Assembly (NCBI GenBank): GCA_016860845.1
Contig: BOKF01000003.1
Span: 248,001 to 312,000, forward strand
DNA: 64,000 bases
Direction: 5' to 3'
DNA from: Chloroflexota bacterium
Lineage (GTDB): Bacteria > Chloroflexota > Anaerolineae > 4572-78 > J111
A program made the position numbers and the translations under genes. Below, one piece after another: positions 1 through 7,214 of the stretch. Positions within the stretch are counted from its first letter, which is position 1. Every line of letters starts with the position of its first letter. The notes below the pieces were generated by a model that saw only the letters and a list, made by a program, of their open reading frames with translations, was not told the origin of the DNA and did not search any database.

Positions 1-1
1 G

Positions 2-973
2 GCCGACCCGGTCAGCGCGCCGTCGGTGGCCCTGGTTGCCCCGGAGATCACCAGCTTTGGCCAGGCAGCGGCCCAGGGTCAAAACGCCAATGCGCGGGTG
101 ACCGGCGTGACCGAGGAATACCAGTGGGTGCGTAACGCGCCGGTGCAGGCCGGTGAATTTATCGCCGCCCGTCACGTGCTGGCCCAATCGGCGGTGGCCG
201 TGCTGGGCAGCCGGTTGGCCGCCGACCTCTTTGGCGAGCTGGACCCCCTGGGCCAGACGGTCTACGTGAACGGCGTGCTCCTGCGGGTCATCGGCGTCCT
301 GGCGCCTAAGGGCGGCAGCGGCTTCTTCAACCCCGACGAGAGCATCTTTGTGCCCATCACCACGGCCCAGAGCCGTCTGGCGGGAGGGCATTTTTTTAGG
401 GGAGCCCGTTCGGTCTCGTCGATCAATGTGCAGGTGGCCGAGGCGGCGCTCATGGACACAGCGGCCCAGGAGATTGCCGAGGTGCTGCGCCAGCGCCATC
501 GTGTCACTTACGAGGACGACTTCAGGATCATGAGCCAACAGGACTTCCTTTCAGCCGCCACTCAGGTGACGGGGATCATGACCCTGTTTCTGGCCGGTAT
601 CGCTGCCATCTCGCTGGTAGTGGGCGGTATCGGCATTATGAATATTATGCTGGTCTCGGTGACGGAACGAACCCGCGAGATTGGTATCCGCAAGGCGGTG
701 GGGGCCCGGCAGCGAGACATCTTGATTCAGTTCCTGGTCGAGGCGGTCGTACTCAGCGTGACTGGCGGGGCGCTGGGTATCCTGGTCGGGGCGGGTATAA
801 GCTGGCTGATCGCCGGGGTTAACCTGGGAGGCACGGTGTTGACCCCGGTGGTGGAGCCGGATGCGGTCCTGCTAGCCGTGCTTTTCTCAGCCGGGGTGGG
901 GCTGTTCTTTGGGGTCTACCCGGCCTGGCGAGCCGCGCAGCTCCATCCCATTGAGGCATTACGGTATGAGTAG
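2..973 (+). CDS. MacB/FtsX-type ABC transporter permease, 5' end outside window
   Basis: Open from the first bases of the window, so the start lies upstream; a GTG at 26 is probably internal. The visible 323 residues are the end of a periplasmic MacB core domain followed by the FtsX-like permease domain. The segment MNIMLVSVTERTREIGIRKA near the first visible membrane helix is a hallmark of MacB/YknZ-type permeases, and two more hydrophobic helices follow before a C-terminus PIEALRYE that is typical of the family. These permeases couple a cytoplasmic ATPase to extracytoplasmic work such as export of peptides, lipoproteins or drugs. The ATPase gene is not in the window and the substrate cannot be told. 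Family assignment is firm, function generic. Confidence 0.9.
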   Translation, partial: ADPVSAPSVALVAPEITSFGQAAAQGQNANARVTGVTEEYQWVRNAPVQAGEFIAARHVLAQSAVAVLGSRLAADLFGELDPLGQTVYVNGVLLRVIGVLAPKGGSGFFNPDESIFVPITTAQSRLAGGHFFRGARSVSSINVQVAEAALMDTAAQEIAEVLRQRHRVTYEDDFRIMSQQDFLSAATQVTGIMTLFLAGIAAISLVVGGIGIMNIMLVSVTERTREIGIRKAVGARQRDILIQFLVEAVVLSVTGGALGILVGAGISWLIAGVNLGGTVLTPVVEPDAVLLAVLFSAGVGLFFGVYPAWRAAQLHPIEALRYE

Positions 974-1040
974 CCAGCAGTCAGTAGACAGTAATCAGGT
1001 TGGACGGCAAGTTATAGTTTTTCAGAAAGATTTTGAATTT

Positions 1041-1094
1041 GTAGTGACGACTTCAGTCGTCCAGGCCAATAAAAACGACTAAAGTCGTTACTAC
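1041..1094. repeat. Intergenic palindromic repeat
   Basis: Two 20-base arms (1041-1060 and 1075-1094) are inverted copies with two mismatches, separated by 14 bases; the outer ends read GTAGT and ACTAC. It lies between the permease and the next gene. There is no T-run, so it looks more like a dispersed palindromic repeat than an intrinsic terminator. Confidence 0.6.
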
Positions 1095-1175
1095 GAGTCA
1101 AGAACATTATCTGAACGTCTATAGCAGCTTACCCTGCCGTCGGATAAATACAAAAGAAAAGAAAGAGGTTATAAG

Positions 1176-1646
1176 ATGAAAAGCAAAATAGGTATGGGTG
1201 TAGGCGCCTTGATTCTGGCGATCATAGCCGCTGCGGGTGGTTTCTTTTACGGGATAACGGTCGGCGAGGCCCGCGCGAACAGTACGCGCCAGGCCTTCTT
1301 GCAAGAACGGGCCGGGGGCCAGTTCGACCATAACGGCGGCAACTCTGAAGCAGGAGGGGGCCAATTCCAGCACGACGGGGGACAGGAGCAGGGCAACCCT
1401 GCCCGTGTCCGCGGCGCCGGTGAAGTGACCGGGATTGAGGGAGATGCTCTCAACTTGAGCACGTCGGAAGGGCCGATCCGGGTTCTGGTCAACCAGGACA
1501 CTGTTCTGCGTAAGGTGACCCCCGTCACTCTGGCCGAACTGCAGGCCGGCGACCCAGTCGTCGTGATCGGTGATCGGGACCCCCAGGGGAACCTGGTGGC
1601 TCGCTCCATCCAGGTAGGCGTTGACTTCCAGCATGTGGGCCAATAG
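1176..1646 (+). CDS. Membrane-anchored protein with DUF5666-like domain
   Basis: 156 residues. An N-terminal hydrophobic segment (about residues 7-28) acts as a signal anchor, then comes a Gln/Gly/His/Asn-rich linker (about 35-75), then a small beta-rich domain (about 80-152) with the pattern GEVTGIEGDALNL...VLVNQDT...LAELQAGDPVVVIGDRD. That pattern resembles DUF5666 domains, which are exported and have no known activity. ATG 1176 follows the purine-rich stretch GAAAGAGG. The 3' end overlaps the next gene by 14 bases, suggesting co-transcription. The linker carries several His residues, but a metal role is only a guess. Confidence 0.7.
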   Translation: MKSKIGMGVGALILAIIAAAGGFFYGITVGEARANSTRQAFLQERAGGQFDHNGGNSEAGGGQFQHDGGQEQGNPARVRGAGEVTGIEGDALNLSTSEGPIRVLVNQDTVLRKVTPVTLAELQAGDPVVVIGDRDPQGNLVARSIQVGVDFQHVGQ

Positions 1647-3222
1647 CCGGATCTGCGCCCTGGCACGCCTGCCCCCAACCCTTTTTATCCTTTTTCTGGG
1701 AACTGGTCTGCTGCTTTCAGCCTGCCAGGCCAATGTCAGCTCTGAGCCTACCCGAGACTCTCTGAATATACCCCCTGACCGGGGGGCGCGACTGGCCGGG
1801 CCAACCCAAACCCCATCTGCGCGAATCGTGCCTCCACCCACCGTTACGGCCATCCCGGCTCCTTCGCCTACGCCAACCACCCCGTTGCCGGCGGTCGCTG
1901 TTCTGCCCACGGTGCCCCTCCTCCCATTTCCCAGCCCCACACCGGCCGCTGCGTCCGGGTTGCGGGCCGAGATTACCGCCGCCAAACTCAACGTGCGGCA
2001 GGGGCCGGGCGTGACCTACCCGGTCATCGGTGCGGCGACGAAAGGCGAAGTGTTCGACATCAGCGGCCTTAGTTCCAACAAAAACTGGCTGCAAATCGTC
2101 ACCGCTGAAGGCAGTCCCGGCTGGATTTCGGCCCAACCGACCTACACCCGCATTCTCGGCTCGCTCGCCGACGCGCCGGTGGCTCAGGCCCCGGACAACG
2201 GTCAACTGGCGCCGATCGCCGGCCAACAGGCAGCCAACCCTGGCCAGCCGGCCTCAACCAAAGCTACTTCCGCCGGCAAAATCGTCTTCACCACCAGCAG
2301 CGGCGGCGATCTATACCTCATCAATGGCGATGGTACCGGCCTGCGCCGCCTGGCCGGCGGGGTGATTGACCCGGTCGCCTCACCCGACCAGCGACAGGTG
2401 GCCTTTACTCGCTGGGATGGGGCCGAATTTGGCGCGCTCTACACGCTCAACCTTGACGACGGCAGTGAGCGGGTCATTTTGGGCGACTTGCGCCAGCCCA
2501 AATCGCCCACCTGGTCGCCCGATGGACAACAGATTATCGTCTCTTTTCAATACGGCGGCCGGCGCGATCCGCGCAACATCTGCCGGACATTTGACTCCGA
2601 CGATGGAATGAACTTGCCCGAGATTGGCGAAATTACCAAAGTACACGCCGGCTCCAACGGTGTCACCATCTGCTTCATTCCCCGTGAGGATTTGCAATGG
2701 CGGCTGCGCCGAATCAATGTGGCTACGGCCCAATTTGAAGATATCCCCTCTGATACGTACACTTACAACCCGGCCTGGGATCCGCAGAACCCCTGGCGCG
2801 TCATCTACGATGGCGACAAAGGACTGGTGCAACTCGATGTGACCAATGGCCAGCTCTGGCCGATCACGACCGATCTGCGCGATACCGGCCCGGTGTTCTC
2901 CCCCGACAGCAAAAAACTGGCCGTGACCTACAAACAGCACGACCATTGGGAAGTCTACACTCTGGACTTAGTCACCGGCGCCCGCCAGCGGCTGACTAAG
3001 CCTCCCCTCCTGGCCGACCCCCAATACAACAGCGCCGCCCCGGCCTGGTCCCCCGATGGTTCCCAGATCGCCTTTGTCACCGACCGCAGTGGGCGTTGGG
3101 AAATTTGGGTGATGAACGCCGACGGCAGTAACCAGCGCCCTCTCTTTTCCCCGGAGATGCAAGCCCGGCTTGGTCTGCAATATCAGGGCGTAAATGAGCG
3201 GATGCTAAACTGGATTCAATAA
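1633..3222 (+). CDS. Lipoprotein with SH3b domain and TolB-like beta-propeller
   Basis: ATG 1633 is preferred to the TTG at 1621, because it leaves a compact signal peptide ending in the lipobox LLSAC, so the mature protein is probably lipid-anchored outside the membrane. A Pro/Thr-rich linker (to about residue 105) is followed by a bacterial SH3 domain (AAKLNVRQGPGVTYPVIG...GWISA) and then repeated PD40/WD40-like blades, for example WSPDGQQIIVSF and WSPDGSQIAFVTDRSG. SH3b domains often bind the cell wall, and TolB-like propellers usually mediate protein contacts. It overlaps the upstream exported protein gene by 14 bases, so the two are likely made together. No catalytic motif is seen. Confidence 0.85.
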   Translation: MWANSRICALARLPPTLFILFLGTGLLLSACQANVSSEPTRDSLNIPPDRGARLAGPTQTPSARIVPPPTVTAIPAPSPTPTTPLPAVAVLPTVPLLPFPSPTPAAASGLRAEITAAKLNVRQGPGVTYPVIGAATKGEVFDISGLSSNKNWLQIVTAEGSPGWISAQPTYTRILGSLADAPVAQAPDNGQLAPIAGQQAANPGQPASTKATSAGKIVFTTSSGGDLYLINGDGTGLRRLAGGVIDPVASPDQRQVAFTRWDGAEFGALYTLNLDDGSERVILGDLRQPKSPTWSPDGQQIIVSFQYGGRRDPRNICRTFDSDDGMNLPEIGEITKVHAGSNGVTICFIPREDLQWRLRRINVATAQFEDIPSDTYTYNPAWDPQNPWRVIYDGDKGLVQLDVTNGQLWPITTDLRDTGPVFSPDSKKLAVTYKQHDHWEVYTLDLVTGARQRLTKPPLLADPQYNSAAPAWSPDGSQIAFVTDRSGRWEIWVMNADGSNQRPLFSPEMQARLGLQYQGVNERMLNWIQ

Positions 3223-3339
3223 TAGCCGATATGCGCCATTTTGCGCGGGTCATGACAGGCTGAACGGCGCTCCCCTCCGCTAAATATTGCTGGTATGATG
3301 AGAATATAATAACTCACGTTACGCACCTAAGCAGCATGC

Positions 3340-3388
3340 CGGAGTCCAGAATTTATTCTGGGTTTCCCCGACTGAAGTCTGGACTCCG
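3340..3388. repeat. Inverted repeat between genes
   Basis: Eleven-base perfect arms, CGGAGTCCAGA at 3340-3350 and TCTGGACTCCG at 3378-3388. It lies upstream of the methyltransferase gene. No T-run follows, so it is a palindromic repeat or a Rho-independent-like hairpin of uncertain use. Confidence 0.55.
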
Positions 3389-3449
3389 CACAGGTGAGTG
3401 AATAAAAATATGCGGCGGTTGATGGCTTTCATCTTGAAAGGAAGAGGCG

Positions 3450-4178
3450 ATGAAGACAGGTATCCACGAGGGGGTACGACAGGCTTACTCAGTGGCGGCG
3501 GAAAACCCGCACGCCAAGCATCCCTTCCCACTGGGCCGGCAATTTGCCGAAAGCCTGGGGTATTGGCCGGATATTTTGGCCGGTATTCCGGCGGCTGCGG
3601 TTGACACCTTTGCTGGTGCCTCTAACGTGGCCGTCTTTGCCGACGTTCCGCCGGGCGCGATGGTACTCGATCTGGGGTGTGGAGCCGGTCTCGACTCCTT
3701 GATCGCCGCCCGGCGGGTTGGCCCAACAGGGCAGGTCATCGGGGTAGATTTCAGTGAGGCTATGCTGCGCCAGGCCAGGCAAGCGGCTACAGAAGCGGGT
3801 ATCAATAACGTGGAATTCCACCAGGCCGACGCCGAAAACCTCTGCCTTGACGACGCCTCGATTGATGTGGCTCTGGTCAATGGCATCTTTAACTTGAACC
3901 CGGCGCGAGACCACATCTTCCGAGAACTGGCCCGAGTAGTGCGGCCGGGTGGGGCGGTCTATGCAGCGGAGCTTATTCTGCGCGAACCACTCCCCCTGGA
4001 GACCCAGGCCGATGAAACCAATTGGTTTGCCTGAATTGCCGGCGCTAAGGAAGGCGGCGCTTTCCTGGCTGAGTTTCGAGCCGTTGGCTTCGGTGAAGTA
4101 CGGCTACTGCGTACTCTCCGTAACGCACGGACGAAAAACCCCCATGTATTGGCTGCGGAGGTGTACGCCCGCAAGTAG
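3450..4178 (+). CDS. ArsM-like SAM methyltransferase read through an in-frame TGA (candidate selenoprotein)
   Basis: The frame is open from ATG 3450 to a TGA at 4032-4034 and then, without a shift, to TAG 4176-4178. The 47 codons after the TGA encode IAGAKEGGAFLAEFRAVGFG and onward, exactly the C-terminal part expected of an arsenite-methyltransferase-like enzyme. SAM motif I is VLDLGCGAG (residues 72-80) and the post-motif region RELARVVRPGGAVY is at about 158-171. The TGA (codon 195) stands just before IAGA, where arsenite methyltransferases have a conserved arsenic-binding Cys (Cys206 of human AS3MT, in a C-x-x-G-A context). The other arsenic-site Cys corresponds to Gly145. A hairpin with bacterial SECIS geometry follows the TGA. 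Strong Shine-Dalgarno AGGAAGAGG precedes ATG. Read conventionally, the product would be a 194-residue truncated enzyme. Confidence 0.7.
4048..4066 (+). promoter_or_regulatory. SECIS-like hairpin downstream of the in-frame TGA
   Basis: Bases 4048-4055 pair with 4059-4066 (eight pairs, one of them G-U) around a GGC loop at 4056-4058. The loop begins 21 bases after the TGA. Bacterial SECIS elements lie inside the coding region just after UGA, typically with the apical loop about 16-37 bases downstream, an upper stem of 4 or more pairs and a G among the first two loop bases; all three hold. The stem also encodes the protein, so conservation across homologs is needed to prove it. Confidence 0.5.
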
Positions 4179-4362
4179 GTCGTTCCTTAGTAAACCAGAG
4201 GAAATCGTCAAGCATCTATATTGCGGATGTAATATGTCGAGATGAATAAAGACCATCTATATGGTCGCTTGGCCAAGTGCCTATGCCGCGCTACAGTGGC
4301 TAAACCTGTAGTCACTGCTCGCAACGACGGCGTAAAAGAGTAACTAATTTTGGAGGAACCTT

Positions 4363-4695
4363 ATGGAGACTGAACGAAAATTTAGCTTTAGTGGTTGGCT
4401 GCGTTCACGGACCGGCCTGGTCTTAATGGCCTTCCTGGCCATCGCCGCCTTCTACCTGGTGACCGAGCATACGGCCCACGTCTTCGGCTTCCTGCCCTGG
4501 GCGCTCCTGCTCCTGTGCCCCTTATTGCACCTGTTTATGCACGGCGGCCACGGGGGACATGGCGGGCACGGCGGGCACGGCGACGATACTGGGTCGCCAG
4601 GGCAACGCCTGACTGCGAGCGGGCCTGAGGGACATGCTGAGCACAGCGGACACACCGGGACGCCAGAGCAGAACCTGGCAGGAGGGCAAAGATGA
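4363..4695 (+). CDS. Small DUF2933-type membrane protein with His-Gly repeat tail
   Basis: 110 residues: a short basic N-terminus, two closely spaced membrane helices (about 18-36 and 42-60) of DUF2933 type, then a tail starting HGGHGGHGGHGGHGGHGDD and containing further His. DUF2933 proteins are short membrane proteins often found in heavy-metal resistance clusters; the His-Gly tail could bind Cu, Zn or Ni, which is inference. ATG 4363 follows GGAGGAACCTT. Its last four bases overlap the start of the next gene (ATGA), showing translational coupling to a membrane methyltransferase. Confidence 0.8.
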   Translation: METERKFSFSGWLRSRTGLVLMAFLAIAAFYLVTEHTAHVFGFLPWALLLLCPLLHLFMHGGHGGHGGHGGHGDDTGSPGQRLTASGPEGHAEHSGHTGTPEQNLAGGQR

Positions 4696-5357
4696 ACTCA
4701 GAAATATCAGCCTATGGCCTGTGGCCGCTGGTCATTATCAACGCGGCGGTGTTCATCATCTTCGCCTTTAGCTTCGCCAAACCGCGCACCGGCCGCGATT
4801 GGCGTTCCTTTGGCGCGTTCTCAGCCTTCCTGGTGGCCCTGTTCACCGAGATGTACGGCTTCCCCTTAACCATCTACCTGCTCTCCGGTTGGCTAGCCAG
4901 CCGCTATCCAGGGCTTGACCTGCTCTCGCACAACAGCGGTCACTTGTGGCAAACCCTGCTGGGCTGGCAAGGTGACCCGCACTTCAGCCCTCTACACCTG
5001 CTGAGCAATCTGCTTATCGCCGGAGGCTTTATCATCCTGGGCGCGGCCTGGGACGTGCTGTACAAAGCTCAGCGGGAACATCAACTGGCCACCACCGGCC
5101 TGTACGCCCACCTGCGTCACCCGCAGTACGTCGGCTTTATTTCGATTATGCTCGGCTTTCTATTCCAGTGGCCGACTTTACTGACATTAGCAATGTTCCC
5201 CATTCTGGTGGTGATGTACGTCCGGCTGGCGCGACGCGAGGAGCAGGAGGCCCTGGCCGAGTTTGGGGAAGCTTATGCACGCTACGCCGCCCATACTCCG
5301 GCTTTCTTCCCCCGCCTACGGCCGCCTGCGCCGACAAGTGAACAAACAGGCGCATAG
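4692..5357 (+). CDS. Isoprenylcysteine carboxyl methyltransferase-like membrane protein
   Basis: 221 residues with about six hydrophobic segments. The C-terminal half has the ICMT/phospholipid N-methyltransferase pattern: GLYAHLRHPQYVGF, then a hydrophobic pair, then REEQEALAEFGEAYARYAAH. In this superfamily these residues bind SAM at the membrane; the methyl acceptor of bacterial members is mostly unknown. It starts inside the end of the DUF2933 gene (ATGA overlap), and the same DUF2933-ICMT pairing is common in metal-resistance neighbourhoods. A second, shorter ICMT-like gene lies at 60974. Confidence 0.85.
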   Translation: MNSEISAYGLWPLVIINAAVFIIFAFSFAKPRTGRDWRSFGAFSAFLVALFTEMYGFPLTIYLLSGWLASRYPGLDLLSHNSGHLWQTLLGWQGDPHFSPLHLLSNLLIAGGFIILGAAWDVLYKAQREHQLATTGLYAHLRHPQYVGFISIMLGFLFQWPTLLTLAMFPILVVMYVRLARREEQEALAEFGEAYARYAAHTPAFFPRLRPPAPTSEQTGA

Positions 5358-5420
5358 AACTGGCGAATTAGGCGAGAGAGCCATCAGTAGCCTGCGGTAC
5401 GCCACCAAAATACAGAAAAT

Positions 5421-5508
5421 GGTAGATAGTAGATAGAAGATAGTGGATAGAAAGAAGGATGGTGGCAAAGAGCTATTTTCTATCAACCATCTACTATCTT
5501 CTATCTAC
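5421..5508. repeat. Palindrome built from heptanucleotide repeats (TAGATAG)
   Basis: The left arm (5421-5450) is a run of seven-base units TAGATAG, TAGATAG, AAGATAG, TGGATAG; the right arm (5473-5508) is an inverted degenerate copy ending in TATCTTCTATCTAC. The arms can fold into a long hairpin between the two flanking genes. It is the same kind of structure as those at 20887 and 54427. Confidence 0.75.
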
Positions 5509-5529
5509 TGATTTCAAAGGAGGTGTCTG

Positions 5530-6063
5530 ATGAAAAGTATTATTGGCAGTTTCGGCGTCATCGTCGGGCTGATAATCGCCCTGATTGTTGGTTTGCTCTT
5601 CCTCAGCGCTGCGGGACTGGGCCTGACCTGGCTCTTCGGGAGCGGCGAGGAACAGGCCGTGCGCAACCTGGTGGAAGAAGTACAGGCTGCCGCCCTGACC
5701 GGGCTGAACCGGCGCAGCGCCAACGCCCTGGATGAATACTTTGCTACAGTGGCCGAAGGCGCCCAGGCCGCCGGCCTATCCCAAACCCAACAGGCTTACA
5801 AGGACTTCGTGGCTGGACTGACCGGCAATGACTCGGTGCAGTTCCATTCATTTGATATCCAGACGGTCGAAGTCCACGAAGAGGCCAATCTGGCCAAAGT
5901 AACTTACCGCCTGCACTTCAGCGTCCTTCGCAATGGTCAAGTTATCTTCGGAGCCAAAGCCACCCAAGACCTGGCCCTACTCAAAACCCCACGCGGCTGG
6001 CGCATCTCTGGCGGCGATGCGACACAACTTGAAGACGTGATCGGCACGTGGCCGCCGCGCTGA
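5530..6063 (+). CDS. Exported protein of unknown function (NTF2-like shape)
   Basis: 177 residues. A hydrophobic N-terminus (about 5-37) anchors or exports it; the rest is soluble. The body starts with a helix-rich region with EEQAVRNLVEEVQAA and ends in strands VTYRLHFSV...ALLKTPRGWRISGGD, a layout typical of NTF2-like/DUF4878-type extracellular domains. No catalytic residues are recognisable. ATG 5530 follows AAAGGAGGTGTCTG, a strong ribosome-binding site. It is followed after 12 bases by a methyltransferase and may share its transcript. Confidence 0.65.
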   Translation: MKSIIGSFGVIVGLIIALIVGLLFLSAAGLGLTWLFGSGEEQAVRNLVEEVQAAALTGLNRRSANALDEYFATVAEGAQAAGLSQTQQAYKDFVAGLTGNDSVQFHSFDIQTVEVHEEANLAKVTYRLHFSVLRNGQVIFGAKATQDLALLKTPRGWRISGGDATQLEDVIGTWPPR

Positions 6064-6075
6064 TCGGTCCATTTG

Positions 6076-6663
6076 ATGAAACTCAACGCCCTTGAATTTA
6101 CTTTGATAAACAACCCGGTTCGCGCCGCGTCGCAAGTGTGGCTGGAAACGCCGCTGTTGATCGGCCCGCGCGGGGCGCTCGCCGGACAGCGCGTGCTGGA
6201 AGTGGGCTGTGGGCGCGGGATGGGCATCGAGATTCTGCTGTCGCTCGGCTCGGCGCATGTCACAGGCTTTGACCTCGACCCGCGCATGATCGCCCTGGCT
6301 CAAGAACGGGTGGCCCAATTTGGGGATCGCGTCCGGGTCTTTGTCGGCGACGCCGCGGCCATTGATGCGCCTGACGCCGCTTTCGACGCCGTCGTGGAGT
6401 ACGGCATCCTGCATCACGTGCCCAATTGGCCGCAGGCGCTTCGAGAAATCGCCCGGGTGCTCAAGCCAAAGGGCACGTTTTACTTCGAAGACCTGCTCAA
6501 AGGCTTCATCTCTGCCTGGCCGATGCGCGCCCTGTTCGACCATCCCCAGGCTACCCAGTTTACCGGTCGAGAGTTCCGCGCCGGCCTGGAAGCGGCCGGT
6601 TTGCGAGTGGCGAAGTGGCGGCAGTGGGGGGAGTGGGCGGCCATCGGCCAGGCCAGCAAGTGA
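6076..6663 (+). CDS. Class I SAM-dependent methyltransferase
   Basis: 195 residues from ATG 6076 (a TTG one codon earlier is possible). SAM motif I reads VLEVGCGRGMGIE, followed by the acidic end of strand 2 (FDLDPRM), the motif II region EYGILHHVPNW and the post-motif REIARVLKPKGTFYFED. It belongs to the UbiE/Methyltransf_11 type. The acceptor substrate cannot be deduced. It directly follows the exported NTF2-like protein. Confidence 0.85.
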   Translation: MKLNALEFTLINNPVRAASQVWLETPLLIGPRGALAGQRVLEVGCGRGMGIEILLSLGSAHVTGFDLDPRMIALAQERVAQFGDRVRVFVGDAAAIDAPDAAFDAVVEYGILHHVPNWPQALREIARVLKPKGTFYFEDLLKGFISAWPMRALFDHPQATQFTGREFRAGLEAAGLRVAKWRQWGEWAAIGQASK

Positions 6664-6810
6664 GCAGGTTGCCCAGAGTAATGGAAACAAATTTATCCAG
6701 AGAACCCCGCCAAATCGCCCCCTCTGAACCAGGCCACATGGCTCTTTAGACTTATGTCGAACTGTTATATCTTTGAAGAGAAGATTATAACCCAATAATA
6801 TGGAGGCCCA

Positions 6811-7020
6811 ATGTTAAAAGATCCTGTTTGTGGCAAACGCATGACCCGTGGTAGAGCTTATGTCACCCTTGAGTATGAAGGCGTGGCTTACTTTCTCTGT
6901 TGTCCCCTGTGTCAGGCTACGTTTGAGCGTTCGCCCAAAGCCTATGCCAACCCGGAACTGGGGGAAAAGGTGAAGAAGACAACGCGGAAAACCTATCGCC
7001 AGTTACAGCGCTTATCCTAG
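6811..7020 (+). CDS. YHS-domain metal-binding protein
   Basis: 69 residues with the YHS pattern: DPVCGKRM, then YEGVAYFLCCPLCQATFERSP. The three cysteine positions and the aromatic core fit YHS proteins, small cytosolic modules found in copper/silver/mercury P-type ATPases and beside metal-resistance genes. The C-terminus adds a Lys/Arg-rich tail. ATG 6811 follows TATGGAGGCCCA. A hairpin-plus-T terminator follows, so it is likely the last gene of its transcript. Another YHS gene is at 51927. Confidence 0.85.
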   Translation: MLKDPVCGKRMTRGRAYVTLEYEGVAYFLCCPLCQATFERSPKAYANPELGEKVKKTTRKTYRQLQRLS

Positions 7021-7046
7021 CCCATCTTTCCGCGCCTATTCTATCT

Positions 7047-7080
7047 TGAGCGATACCTTGCCAAGTATCGCTCATTTCTT
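7047..7080 (+). terminator. Rho-independent terminator
   Basis: A perfect ten-base inverted repeat, TGAGCGATAC at 7047-7056 and GTATCGCTCA at 7065-7074, with an 8-base loop and followed by TTTCTT. It lies 26 bases after the YHS gene. Confidence 0.85.
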
Positions 7081-7214
7081 GACGGGAGGTGACATCTCAT
7101 TCTTTACAAAAGCTTTATAGAACTGTTAAACAAACTTTATCAGGCTACGCTAAGATAAAATTGTAGCCAACAATGGCGACTCACAATTAACAATTTTTCA
7201 TAAGGAGATACACA

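Noticed and set aside
1119..1991. Antisense 290-residue frame
   Set aside because: Overlaps two genes with signal peptides and known domains on the plus strand; Gly/Val-rich shadow.
5977..6795. Antisense 272-residue open frame over the methyltransferase
   Set aside because: It lies opposite a clear SAM methyltransferase with intact motifs, has no recognisable domain and reflects GC-rich codon bias on the other strand.
7110..7165. BlaI-type operator before the Met-rich protein gene
   Set aside because: CTACGCTAAGATAA resembles one half-site, but no inverted partner at the right distance and no good -35.
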